From: an uncultured Mycobacteriaceae bacterium
Lineage (GTDB): Bacteria; Actinomycetota; Actinomycetes; Mycobacteriales; Mycobacteriaceae
Direction: 5' to 3'
DNA length: 64,000 nt
Assembly (NCBI GenBank): GCA_902826815.1
Contig: CADEGF010000013.1
Location: 1 to 64,000, forward strand
In this document: one piece after another, positions 34,800-43,700 of the stretch
Layout: every line of letters begins with the position of its first letter
Position numbering within the stretch: the first letter of the stretch is position 1
The notes under the pieces: model-generated
Databases searched by the model: none
The model's input: only the letters and a program-made list of their open reading frames with translations
What the model was told of the DNA's origin: nothing
Program-made: the position numbers and the translations under genes

Positions 34800-35936
34800 T
34801 CATGCGTGACTCCTGTCGGTATCGGCCCGGTATTTGGCTGTGACGCGCGCGAGGTCCTGCGGGCTCTGTGTCGCGCCCGTGTGGTGCATTTCCCGGTTGG
34901 CCTCGACGACCTTCGCCGTCTCGGGGCGGCGCCGGGCTTCGTAGCGGCGCAACCCTTGCCCGAAATCGCCTGACAGCTCTTCTGCCAGCGCGGCGGCATC
35001 GACGATGGCCTGTGAACCGCCGTTGGCGCCAACGGGATACATCGGGTGTGCCGCGTCACCGAGCAACGTGACGCGTCCGCGGCCCCACCAGGCGAGCACG
35101 TCGCGGTCGACCATCGGGTATTCCAGCACTGGTTCGGTGCGGCGCACCAGGTCTGCGGCATCCAGCCAGCCGAGGTCCCAGTGCTCGAGATGACGTAGCG
35201 CCTCGGAACGGTCACCCGGCTGATTCCACCTGGCGTCGCCGGGCAGCGGGCCTGGCGCCGAGTCGGTCAGCATCACGACCCAGTTGATCTGACCGCCGCC
35301 GATCGGATACACCACGAGGTCGACTCCGTTGGCGCCCTTGACAATCGACATCGTCCGGCCGTCCAGGAAGGGATCACCGTCGACCGCGCCGCGGAACATG
35401 CGCAGCCCCGACCACAGCAGCGGATCTCGGCCGGGGTGGAGATGGCGGCGAACGGTCGAATGGATGCCGTCGGCGCCGACGAGCAGATCCGCGGCGAACT
35501 CACCGGCGGACGTCGTGACCCGAACATTCTCGCCGGACTCCTCGATGCCGGTCAGTTCGGCGCTCGGGTGAATGACGTTGCTTCCCAGGCGTTCCTGCAG
35601 TGCCGATAGCAGCAGCATCTGCAGCCTGCCGCGATGCACCGAGTACTGGGGATGGCCGTAACCGCCGTCGACACCGCGTGGTTCCCGGAACAGAAGGGTG
35701 CCGTCGGTGTCGTAGTAGGCGATGGCCGCGGGTGCGACGGCGATTCGGGACAGGCCGTCGCCGAGTCCCAGTTCGTGGAGTTCGCGTACCGCATGCGGAA
35801 GCAGGTTGATCCCGACGCCGAGTGGGCGAAGGTCTGTTCGTTCGATGACGGTGACGCCGATGCCGCGGGCGTGCAAAGCGATCGCCGCGGTCAACCCGCC
35901 GATACCGGCCCCTGCGATGAGAACGCTGTCAGTCAT
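34800..35936 (-). CDS. FAD-dependent aromatic-ring monooxygenase (class A flavoprotein hydroxylase)
   Basis: 378 residues, the usual length of salicylate/3-hydroxybenzoate hydroxylase-type enzymes. The Rossmann motif GAGIGGLTAA is at residue 8, the DG motif is LLVGADGIHSTVRR, and the GD motif GRVTLLGDAAHPMYPVGANG closes the FAD site. It hydroxylates an aromatic or similar substrate with NAD(P)H and O2; the substrate is unknown. It is divergent from a LysR regulator (70-nt gap), the classical arrangement for inducible aromatic oxygenases. The pair sits between the DUF35 gene and polA, where I recall no such genes in M. tuberculosis. Confidence 0.88.
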   Translation of the reverse strand: MTDSVLIAGAGIGGLTAAIALHARGIGVTVIERTDLRPLGVGINLLPHAVRELHELGLGDGLSRIAVAPAAIAYYDTDGTLLFREPRGVDGGYGHPQYSVHRGRLQMLLLSALQERLGSNVIHPSAELTGIEESGENVRVTTSAGEFAADLLVGADGIHSTVRRHLHPGRDPLLWSGLRMFRGAVDGDPFLDGRTMSIVKGANGVDLVVYPIGGGQINWVVMLTDSAPGPLPGDARWNQPGDRSEALRHLEHWDLGWLDAADLVRRTEPVLEYPMVDRDVLAWWGRGRVTLLGDAAHPMYPVGANGGSQAIVDAAALAEELSGDFGQGLRRYEARRRPETAKVVEANREMHHTGATQSPQDLARVTAKYRADTDRSHA

Positions 35937-35993
35937 GCCTCCAGGGTGGGCGGCTGAATTCTATAAGTCCAATATCGAATCAAGCGTCAAACT

Positions 35994-36008
35994 ATAATCA
36001 TTAGTTAT
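35994..36008. promoter_or_regulatory. Possible LysR binding dyad (T-N11-A)
   Basis: ATAATCATTAGTTAT has ATAA/TTAT ends and a T-N11-A spacing, the generic LysR-family box. It overlaps the ATG of the LysR gene (36007), consistent with autorepression. The rest of the AT-rich 70-nt gap probably holds the promoter of the divergent monooxygenase. Confidence 0.35.
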
Positions 36009-36897
36009 GGAACTGCGACAGCTCGAATACCTGGTCGCCGTCGCGGAGGAGGCCAACTTCACAAGGGCGGCCGAGCGCATCCACGTCGCTCAGCCCGCCG
36101 TGAGCGCACAGATCAAACGTCTGGAACGCGAGCTCGGCCAGACCCTTCTCGACCGCTCGCGGCGCGCGGTCCGTCTGACGACAGCCGGTGAGGCGGTGCT
36201 GCCCTACGCACGGGCCGCACTTGCCGCGGTCCGAGACATGCACGTCGCCGCCGACGAGGTGACCCAGCTGTTGCGCGGCACCGTCACCATCGGCACGGTG
36301 ACGTCTCATCCCGTCGACATGCCGCGACTACTGGCCGACTTTCACGCCGACCACCCCAGTGTCGAGATAACGCTCGGCACGGACAGCTCCGACAACCTCA
36401 TCGAGAACGTCCGCACCGGCAATCTCGATATGGCGATAGCCTCCGTCGGGCCTGACGAGGTGCCGGAGGGTCTGGAGCTCCACATCGTCACCGACGAGGC
36501 GATCGAGGCCGCGGTGTGCCGCACCGATCCGCTGGCCAAGCGCAAGAAGATCCGGTTGGCCGACCTGGGCGACCGGACGCTGATCGCGTTGCCCGTCGGC
36601 GCGGGTATCCGCCATCAGTTCGACCAGGCGTGCGCACGGGCCGGTGTCAGACCCCGGGTCGGGTTCGAGGCAAGCACTCCGCTGGAACTGGCGGACCTGG
36701 CCGAGCGCGGGCTCGGAGTCGCGATCGTGCCCGCGTCGGTGCCGCGCGGCCGCGCCGACCTGCACGCGTTGGCGTTCGCTCCCGAACTCCGCGGGCGGCT
36801 TGTGCTGGCGTGGCGGTCGGCTGGCCCGATCAGCCCGGCCGCTCGCGTTCTGATCGATCGGGCTCGTCGGCTACTGCGTGTCAGCGCCCGTGCATAG
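36007..36897 (+). CDS. LysR-family transcriptional regulator
   Basis: 296 residues. The N-terminal winged HTH is standard (MELRQLEYLVAVAEEANFTR, then AAERIHVAQPAVSAQIKRLE), followed by a periplasmic-binding-like effector domain (about 90-290; LRGTVTIGTVTSHPVDMP). It probably activates the divergent flavin monooxygenase in response to an aromatic inducer. It has no Shine-Dalgarno sequence in the AT-rich gap and may be leaderless. polA begins 9 nt after its stop. Confidence 0.93.
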   Translation: MELRQLEYLVAVAEEANFTRAAERIHVAQPAVSAQIKRLERELGQTLLDRSRRAVRLTTAGEAVLPYARAALAAVRDMHVAADEVTQLLRGTVTIGTVTSHPVDMPRLLADFHADHPSVEITLGTDSSDNLIENVRTGNLDMAIASVGPDEVPEGLELHIVTDEAIEAAVCRTDPLAKRKKIRLADLGDRTLIALPVGAGIRHQFDQACARAGVRPRVGFEASTPLELADLAERGLGVAIVPASVPRGRADLHALAFAPELRGRLVLAWRSAGPISPAARVLIDRARRLLRVSARA

Positions 36898-36906
36898 AGT
36901 AGGGCC

Positions 36907-39615
36907 GTGACCGCAAGCGCAACGGCCGAGAAGGCGACCGAAAAGCCGATATTGATGCTGTTGGACGGCAATTCGCTGGCATTCCGGGCCTTCTATGCGC
37001 TGCCTGCAGAGAACTTCAAGACCCAGGGCGGGCTGACCACCAACGCGGTGTACGGGTTCACCGCGATGCTCATCAACCTGCTGCGCGACGAGCAGCCCAG
37101 CCACATCGCCGCCGCTTTCGACGTGTCCCGCCAGACGTTCCGGTTGGAGAAGTACCCGGAATACAAGGCGGGCCGGTCGGCCACACCCGACGAGTTCCGC
37201 GGTCAGATCGACATCACCAAGGAGGTGCTCGGCGCGCTGGGCATCACGGTGCTTGCCGAACCGGGTTTCGAGGCCGACGACGTGCTGGCCACGCTCGCGA
37301 CGCAGGCCGAGGACGCCGGCTACCAGGTATTGGTCGTCACCGGCGACCGCGACTCGCTTCAGCTGGTGAGCGACGACGTGACGGTGCTGTATCCACGCAA
37401 GGGTGTCAGCGAGCTGACCCGGTTCACGCCGGAGGCGGTGCTCGAGAAGTACGGGCTGACCCCGCAGCAGTACCCGGACTTCGCGGCGCTTCGCGGCGAC
37501 CCGAGCGACAACCTGCCCGGTATCCCGGGGGTGGGGGAGAAGACGGCGACCAAGTGGATCGCTGAGTACGGCTCGCTGCAGGCACTCGTCGACCAGGTCG
37601 ACACGGTGAAGGGCAAGGTCGGTGACGCACTGCGGGCCAACCTGTCGAGCGTTGTGCTGAACCGTGAGCTCACCGACCTCGTCAAGGATGTTCCGCTGGC
37701 GCAGACGCCCGACACGCTTCGGATGCAGCCATGGGATCGCGACCAGATCCACCGGCTGTTCGACGATCTCGAGTTCCGGGTGCTGCGGGACCGGTTGTTC
37801 GACACGCTGGCGTCGGCGGATCCCGAGGTCGACCAGGGCTTCGATGTGCGCGGCGGTGCTCTGGAGGCAGGTGAGCTTGCCGGCTGGCTGGCCGAGCACA
37901 GCGAGGGGCGCCGGTTCGGGATGGCTGTCATCGGCACCCACCAGGCCTTCGATGGGGACGCCACAGGCCTCGCGATCGTGGCTGCCGACGGCGACGGCCG
38001 CTATCTCGACACCGCAGGTCTGCATCCTGATGACGAGGCCGCGCTCGCATCGTGGCTTTCGGATGCAGGGGTGCCGAAGGCGCTGCACGAGGCCAAGCTC
38101 GCAATTCACGACCTCGAAGGCCGTGGCTGGACGCTTCGAGGCATCACCTCGGACACCGCACTTGCCGCCTACCTGGTCCGGCCCGGTCAGCGCAGTTTCG
38201 CGCTCGACGACCTCTCGCTGCGCTATCTGAAGCGCGAGCTTCGTGCCGATAACCCTGAGCAGCAACAGCTTTCACTCCTCGACGACAGCGACGGCGTTGA
38301 CGATCAGGCGGTGCAGACGTCGATCCTGAGGGCCAGCGCGGTAATGGATCTCGCCGACGCGCTCGACGAGGAGTTGGCCCGCATCGAGTCCTCCTCACTG
38401 CTCGGCGATATGGAGCTGCCGGTCCAGCGGGTGCTGGCCGAGATGGAGACCGCGGGCATCGCGGTGGATCTTGCCCATCTCTCGGAGTTGCAGAGCGAGT
38501 TCGCCGGCCAGATCCGCGACGCGGCGGAGGCCGCCTACGGGGTGATCGGTAAGCAGATCAACCTCGGATCGCCCAAGCAGTTGCAGGTGGTGCTGTTCGA
38601 CGAGCTGGAAATGCCGAAGACGAAGCGCACCAAGACCGGTTACACCACCGACGCGGACGCACTTCAGTCGTTGTTCGACAAGACCGGCCATCCGTTCCTC
38701 CAGCACCTGCTGGCACACCGCGACGTGACCCGGCTCAAGGTCACCGTCGACGGGCTGCTGAACTCGGTCGCCTCCGACGACCGGATTCACACCACCTTCA
38801 ACCAGACCATCGCCGCGACGGGCCGGCTGTCATCGACCGAGCCGAACCTGCAGAACATCCCGATCCGGACCGATGCCGGTCGCCGCATCCGCGACGGGTT
38901 CGTCGTCGGCGCAGGGTTCGAAGAGCTGATGACGGCGGACTACAGCCAGATCGAGATGCGGATCATGGCGCACCTGTCGAAGGACGACGGCCTGATCGAA
39001 GCGTTCCGCACCGGCGAGGACCTGCATTCGTTCGTCGCATCGCGTGCGTTCTCCGTTCCGATCGACGAGGTCACCGCCGAACTCAGGCGCCGCGTGAAGG
39101 CGATGAGCTACGGCCTTGCGTACGGGCTGAGTGCGTATGGCCTTGCCGCACAACTGAAGATCTCCACCGAGGATGCCAAGGTCCAGATGGAGCAGTACTT
39201 CGACCGGTTCGGTGGGGTACGCGACTACCTCCGCGATGTTGTCGACCAGGCGCGCAAGGACGGCTATACGTCGACGGTGTTCGGCAGGCGCCGGTACCTG
39301 CCGGAATTGGACAGCAGCAATCGCAATGTCCGCGAGGCGGCCGAGCGGGCCGCCTTGAACGCGCCCATCCAGGGCAGTGCCGCCGACATCATCAAAGTGG
39401 CGATGATCGAGGTCGACAATGCGATCAAGGACGCCGGGCTGAAGTCACGGATGCTGCTGCAGGTGCACGACGAATTGCTGTTCGAGGTCGCAAAGGGCGA
39501 ACGCGAGCAGGTCGAGAAACTGGTGCGCGACAAGATGGGCAGCGCCTATCCGCTGGACGTCCCGTTGGAGGTTTCGGTCGGCTACGGCCGCAGCTGGGAC
39601 GCCGCCGCCCACTGA
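36907..39615 (+). CDS. polA: DNA polymerase I
   Basis: 902 residues from GTG 36907. The 5'-nuclease domain (about 10-310) has LLDGNSLAFRAFYAL, VVTGDRDSLQLV and the helix-hairpin-helix LPGIPGVGEKTA. The middle 3'-5' exonuclease-like domain (about 320-510) lacks the DxE motif, as in other mycobacteria, so proofreading is absent. The polymerase domain carries motif A DYSQIEMRI, the O-helix RRRVKAMSYGLAYGLSAYG and motif C VHDELLFEV. It repairs and matures lagging-strand DNA. Full length and intact. Confidence 0.97.
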   Translation: MTASATAEKATEKPILMLLDGNSLAFRAFYALPAENFKTQGGLTTNAVYGFTAMLINLLRDEQPSHIAAAFDVSRQTFRLEKYPEYKAGRSATPDEFRGQIDITKEVLGALGITVLAEPGFEADDVLATLATQAEDAGYQVLVVTGDRDSLQLVSDDVTVLYPRKGVSELTRFTPEAVLEKYGLTPQQYPDFAALRGDPSDNLPGIPGVGEKTATKWIAEYGSLQALVDQVDTVKGKVGDALRANLSSVVLNRELTDLVKDVPLAQTPDTLRMQPWDRDQIHRLFDDLEFRVLRDRLFDTLASADPEVDQGFDVRGGALEAGELAGWLAEHSEGRRFGMAVIGTHQAFDGDATGLAIVAADGDGRYLDTAGLHPDDEAALASWLSDAGVPKALHEAKLAIHDLEGRGWTLRGITSDTALAAYLVRPGQRSFALDDLSLRYLKRELRADNPEQQQLSLLDDSDGVDDQAVQTSILRASAVMDLADALDEELARIESSSLLGDMELPVQRVLAEMETAGIAVDLAHLSELQSEFAGQIRDAAEAAYGVIGKQINLGSPKQLQVVLFDELEMPKTKRTKTGYTTDADALQSLFDKTGHPFLQHLLAHRDVTRLKVTVDGLLNSVASDDRIHTTFNQTIAATGRLSSTEPNLQNIPIRTDAGRRIRDGFVVGAGFEELMTADYSQIEMRIMAHLSKDDGLIEAFRTGEDLHSFVASRAFSVPIDEVTAELRRRVKAMSYGLAYGLSAYGLAAQLKISTEDAKVQMEQYFDRFGGVRDYLRDVVDQARKDGYTSTVFGRRRYLPELDSSNRNVREAAERAALNAPIQGSAADIIKVAMIEVDNAIKDAGLKSRMLLQVHDELLFEVAKGEREQVEKLVRDKMGSAYPLDVPLEVSVGYGRSWDAAAH

Positions 39616-39629
39616 TACTCCAGATGCGG

Positions 39630-40541
39630 TCAGTCGACGTCGAGAGTCGCCGACAACAACTGCATCAACCGGAGGCCACCGATGCTGTTCGCGGATTTGT
39701 CGAGGGCAGGACCGTAGATCCCGATACCCTTTTGATGACGCACCACACCCATCATCGCCCCTGACACACCACATTTCGCCGGGATTCCGACGTCGCAGGC
39801 GTAGTGGCCGGACGCCTCGTACATGCCCGTGGACAACATCAGGCGTCGAACCAACCGTAGATGTGACGCCTGAAGCATTTCGTCCATCACGCGGATGTCC
39901 GAGCGGTCGGCGAGCATTCGGCTGGCGCGCGCCAGATCCACGACATCCACCTCGATGGCGCACATCTGGCAATACGCCCACAACAGATCCTCGATCCCGG
40001 TTGAGATCAATTGGTGGCTGCGCAGGTGATAGCCGAGTGCCCGATTCTGATCGGAGAGCATCAACTCGGAGCGGGCGGTGTCGAGGTTCACGCTGACCTC
40101 CGGATTGCCCGCCAGCGCACGGATGAACTTCAGCACGTGGGCTACCCGACTATCCGGATCGTCGCCAGGCAACATGTCCACGATGACTAGCGCGCCGGCG
40201 TTGACGAACGGGTTGACCGGTACACCGGACCCTCGTGTGAACGTCTCGAGCGAGTTGTACGAACCCAGCGCCTGATCGCAGCCGACGCGTTCGAACACGT
40301 ACTCCTTACCGTGGTGGTGTAGCGCCAACAACAGCGTGAATACCTTGACCACGCTCTGCAGCGTGAACTTGGCGCTGTGATCGCCTGCAGTGATCACGAT
40401 GTTCCCGCCGAGATCGATTGCCACGGCGAGTTCGTCGCTACGCGCCCGGCTCAGCTCTGGCAGGTAGTTCGATACCTCGCCAAGGCCGAGGCACGGCTTC
40501 ACCTGGTCTACGAGTAGCTTCAGGCAGTCCTCGGCGATCAC
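39630..40541 (-). CDS. glsA: Glutaminase (serine-dependent beta-lactamase fold)
   Basis: 303 residues. It hydrolyses glutamine to glutamate and ammonia. The nucleophile motif SxxK is in FTLQSVVKVF (about residue 64). Other family residues are NPFVNAGAL, the SELMLSDQNRALGYHLRS stretch with Glu and Asn, and STGMYEASGHYACDVGIP with the catalytic Tyr. The usual PAKSGV is PAKCGV here, a Ser to Cys change beside the site. It is the last gene of a minus-strand cluster, 15 nt after a glutamine-synthetase-like gene. Opposite reactions side by side suggest that the synthetase acts on another substrate. Confidence 0.9.
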   Translation of the reverse strand: MIAEDCLKLLVDQVKPCLGLGEVSNYLPELSRARSDELAVAIDLGGNIVITAGDHSAKFTLQSVVKVFTLLLALHHHGKEYVFERVGCDQALGSYNSLETFTRGSGVPVNPFVNAGALVIVDMLPGDDPDSRVAHVLKFIRALAGNPEVSVNLDTARSELMLSDQNRALGYHLRSHQLISTGIEDLLWAYCQMCAIEVDVVDLARASRMLADRSDIRVMDEMLQASHLRLVRRLMLSTGMYEASGHYACDVGIPAKCGVSGAMMGVVRHQKGIGIYGPALDKSANSIGGLRLMQLLSATLDVD

Positions 40542-40556
40542 GGGCAGGACTGCCCG

Positions 40557-41927
40557 TTAGTAGTAGGGCAGGTGTCGCGCCCGCTCCGCGTCGCTCACGG
40601 GCAGATGATCCTGTTCCCACTCCTCGTGTTTCGTTGCGACGTACTCGCGGACGAATTCGTCGCCGAAGACCTCGTGACTCAGGTCGTCGTCTTCGAACGC
40701 CTCAATCGCTTCGAGAAGGGTGCGCGGCAGCCGCTCGATCTCCTCGTGCTCGGACGCCAGCTCGATCATTTCCGGCCCTGGATCGATCTCGTTTGCGATT
40801 CCTTCCAATCCGGCGGCCAGCAGGAAGGCCCCGGTCAGGTAGACATTCGCGGAGGCGTCGGGATTGCGGACCTCGATCGCCGGGCGGTTCTCCGGAACAC
40901 GAATCATGCACGACCGGTTGTTCGGCCCGTAGGCGATCTTGATCGGCGCCCAGCTCACCGCACCGTCGACCAGCCTTGGCGTCAACCGCTTGTAGGAGTT
41001 GACGAGGGGATTGGTGATGGCCGTCAGCGCGCGTGCGTGCTTGAGCAGTCCGCCGATGAAGTACTTCGATTCCTTGGACCACTCGTCTTCACCGCCGACA
41101 CTGGACCCGCCGATCCGCAGGACGCTTTCCTCTTCTTCGTCCAGGGTGCACAGCCCCATGTTGAAATGTGCACCGGAACCCCACAGATTGGCAAAAGGTT
41201 TTGGCATGAAGGTCACGGCCAGCCCGTGTTGTTTGGCAACCTGGTGCATCATCAAGCGGAACAACGTGAGCCGGTCAGCCATCTCGAGCAGGTCCCGATA
41301 GTAGAAGTCGATCTCGAACTGGTTCACGCCGCCTTCGGCGCCCATGGCGAAGGCTTCCAGGCCGATCTCTTTCATCGTCGTGACGATCTCGTCGAGGAAC
41401 TGCGACACGTCGTACGACGTCTCGACGTCGTATGCGGGGCTCGGCTCGACAGCCCCCGACGCGGTCAAGTCACCGAAGCTGCTGGACGTCAGATTCTCGG
41501 GTCGATAGAGATAGAACTCGGGTTCGATACCCAACGTGCACCGGTAGCCCTGTTCCGCAGCGCGCGCGATCTGCCGCTTCAGAATCGACCTCGGGCACAG
41601 GGCGAACGGTTCACCCTTGTCTGACCACATGTCGGAGGCCATCCACGCAAAGCGCTTGTCCCACGGCAGGATCGTCAGAGTATCGAGATCAGGTATCGCC
41701 GTGACCTCTTCCTCGACGGGATCCATCTGCCCGATGCCGTTGATGCCCCGTGGCGTGTACCGGGCGAAGCCGGCCAACAGTTCGGGTAGGCGCGCGATGG
41801 GATGACTCTTTCCCCTCGACCTGCCGAGGATGTCGATCCACGCGGCCGTGACGTAACGCACGCCGGCGTCGGCCAGGTCGCTGGTCTGCTTCGTGTCCGC
41901 GGTGTCGACCGCGCGGAGGGTATCCAT
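40557..41927 (-). CDS. Type III glutamine synthetase-like (GlnT family) ligase
   Basis: 456 residues. Core GS motifs are present: GIEPEFYLY (metal Glu), NQFEIDFYYRD, FMPKPFANLWGSGAHFNMGL with one His of the GSGxH pair, NPLVNSYKRLTP (ATP) and NRSCMIRVPENRPAIEVRNP (glutamate/phosphate Arg). The NQFEI and PKPF-x4-GSGAHF forms match GlnT type III enzymes, which ligate glutamate to ammonia or to amines (for example methylamine or polyamines). The adenylylation-site loop of GlnA1 is absent. It lies between a permease and a glutaminase, under a LacI-type regulator. Confidence 0.82.
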   Translation of the reverse strand: MDTLRAVDTADTKQTSDLADAGVRYVTAAWIDILGRSRGKSHPIARLPELLAGFARYTPRGINGIGQMDPVEEEVTAIPDLDTLTILPWDKRFAWMASDMWSDKGEPFALCPRSILKRQIARAAEQGYRCTLGIEPEFYLYRPENLTSSSFGDLTASGAVEPSPAYDVETSYDVSQFLDEIVTTMKEIGLEAFAMGAEGGVNQFEIDFYYRDLLEMADRLTLFRLMMHQVAKQHGLAVTFMPKPFANLWGSGAHFNMGLCTLDEEEESVLRIGGSSVGGEDEWSKESKYFIGGLLKHARALTAITNPLVNSYKRLTPRLVDGAVSWAPIKIAYGPNNRSCMIRVPENRPAIEVRNPDASANVYLTGAFLLAAGLEGIANEIDPGPEMIELASEHEEIERLPRTLLEAIEAFEDDDLSHEVFGDEFVREYVATKHEEWEQDHLPVSDAERARHLPYY

Positions 41928-41987
41928 TGTGGTTGTGCTTCTTTCTGTTTGGTTGTCAGCAGATTGTGTTAAGCGAATGGCCGGGGG

Positions 41988-43553
41988 TCAGACAATGCGC
42001 CACCGGACTTTGGAGAGGTCCATCGGCTGAATCGGCATGAAGTCGCCGTACCGGTCCGGTGCGGCACTGGCTATTCGGGCGCCCTCGGGGCCGAATACGT
42101 ATGCCGGCTCCGGATTCCATTTCAGGAACGCGAAGTAGACACCGGCGCCGACGAGGGTGGAGACGACGAACCCCATATCGGCACCGTTGAACAACGCTGT
42201 GCCTGGGCCGACGTACCAGCCGGTGTTGACGAAGAACATTCCGATGACGACGGCCGCCAGCCATGCGATCACGGCACGGTGATTGAGGCCGACGGAGGAC
42301 CAGTAGCGACCGCCCATCTGGCCGCGGTTGTACACCTGGAGAGAATCCGGATCGTAGTAGCCGCGGTTGTTGAAGTAGCCGATCAGGTTGATGATGCTCC
42401 ACGGCGCTCCGAGCACGATGAGTATCGCGAGGTAGGAGCTCACGATCGCCGAAAGCTCTTGATAGAAGGCGCCAACGAACACCAGCAGCGTCGAAACGAT
42501 CGACAGATAGATGGTGGCTTTGACCCTGGAGAGGCGCGGCACGACCGACGAGAAGTCGAGCCCCATGTTGTAGATGTTGATGACCGCCTGGGCGGTGCCT
42601 GGAATGAACGCCAGGTACAACGCGAAGAACAGGTACCAGAACGGCACGTTGTTGGCGAACTCGGTGGCATATGCGCCGAGGGGGTCTTTGAATGTCACGG
42701 CCGTGTACGCGCCGAACAGGAAGGCTCCGCCCATGCCGAAGAATCCGCCGATCCAGGCCGCCGCGACGGAGTGCTTGGGCGGGTACTTCGTCGTCGATAT
42801 GTGGCGGGTCCAGTCGCCGACATAGGGGCCGTACGAGTTGACCGTGCCTGCGCACGCGAGCATGCCGAGGAACCACGTCGGCCAGAAACTCCCCAACACG
42901 TAATCCCCACCCGCATAGCCGGGGTCGAAGTTCGGCGCGGCAACGAAGACGTAAAGGATCATCATGGCGCCCGCAGTGGGCACCATCCATTTGGTGAAGG
43001 ACACCATGTTGGCGTGACCCATCACGGCGATGACCGTCATGACAACCGCGACGAGGGTGTAGGCCAAGATCAGCAGAGCGACGGTCATCGTTTCGCTCTC
43101 GACGTTGAAGATCCGAACCACGCTGCGCGCCAAGACTTCTCCCGCCGCCCAGATACAGAGCGCGGCGAATACGATGTCCGCGGTGATCCCGAGGGCCGAG
43201 CCGATCATCCGTCCTAGTGCGCCGAAGTGGGCGCCGCTGGCAACAGGGTTGTTGCTGCCGCTTCTCAGCCCAAGCAATCCCATCGGGGCCATCAGGGTCG
43301 CGCCGATCGCCGAGCCGACGACGATGGCGCTGGCCGACGCCCACCACCCGAGTCCAAGAGATACCGGTATCCAGCCGATCACGATGATCCCGAAGGTCAT
43401 GCTGCCACCGAACAGGATCCACAACAGGTTTCGGGGACGGGAATGCCGGTCCTCGTCGGGGATGTACTCGATCCCGTAGCTCTCTACCTTGCCGACAGCG
43501 TCGACTTTTGCCGAGGCCTGATCGACTTCGTTCCGCGGTGTCACATTCTTCAT
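41988..43553 (-). CDS. NCS1-family purine/cytosine/allantoin-type permease
   Basis: 521 residues from ATG 43553, chosen because AAGGA lies 7-11 nt upstream; a longer frame to 43631 lacks a site. About 12 helices. NCS1 features: ESYGIEYIPDEDRHSRPRN before helix 1, GWIPVSLGLGWWASASAIV, and NNPVASGAHFGALG in the substrate-site region. NCS1 symporters import nucleobases, allantoin, hydantoins or vitamins with H+ or Na+. It is co-oriented with the DUF1116 gene upstream and the ligase downstream, so it probably brings in the nitrogenous substrate of the cluster. Confidence 0.88.
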   Translation of the reverse strand: MKNVTPRNEVDQASAKVDAVGKVESYGIEYIPDEDRHSRPRNLLWILFGGSMTFGIIVIGWIPVSLGLGWWASASAIVVGSAIGATLMAPMGLLGLRSGSNNPVASGAHFGALGRMIGSALGITADIVFAALCIWAAGEVLARSVVRIFNVESETMTVALLILAYTLVAVVMTVIAVMGHANMVSFTKWMVPTAGAMMILYVFVAAPNFDPGYAGGDYVLGSFWPTWFLGMLACAGTVNSYGPYVGDWTRHISTTKYPPKHSVAAAWIGGFFGMGGAFLFGAYTAVTFKDPLGAYATEFANNVPFWYLFFALYLAFIPGTAQAVINIYNMGLDFSSVVPRLSRVKATIYLSIVSTLLVFVGAFYQELSAIVSSYLAILIVLGAPWSIINLIGYFNNRGYYDPDSLQVYNRGQMGGRYWSSVGLNHRAVIAWLAAVVIGMFFVNTGWYVGPGTALFNGADMGFVVSTLVGAGVYFAFLKWNPEPAYVFGPEGARIASAAPDRYGDFMPIQPMDLSKVRWRIV

Positions 43554-43700
43554 ACTGGTAATCCTTCGATGAAACCGAAATATGCAGAGATGGATCGACT
43601 CTCGCGCGTTGGCACGTCGACCCCGCGTCACCGTCTGTCGTACCGAGGGCGTATTCGACTGACGGATCGGATGGGAGCGCAGTACGGTGCGGGACTTCAG

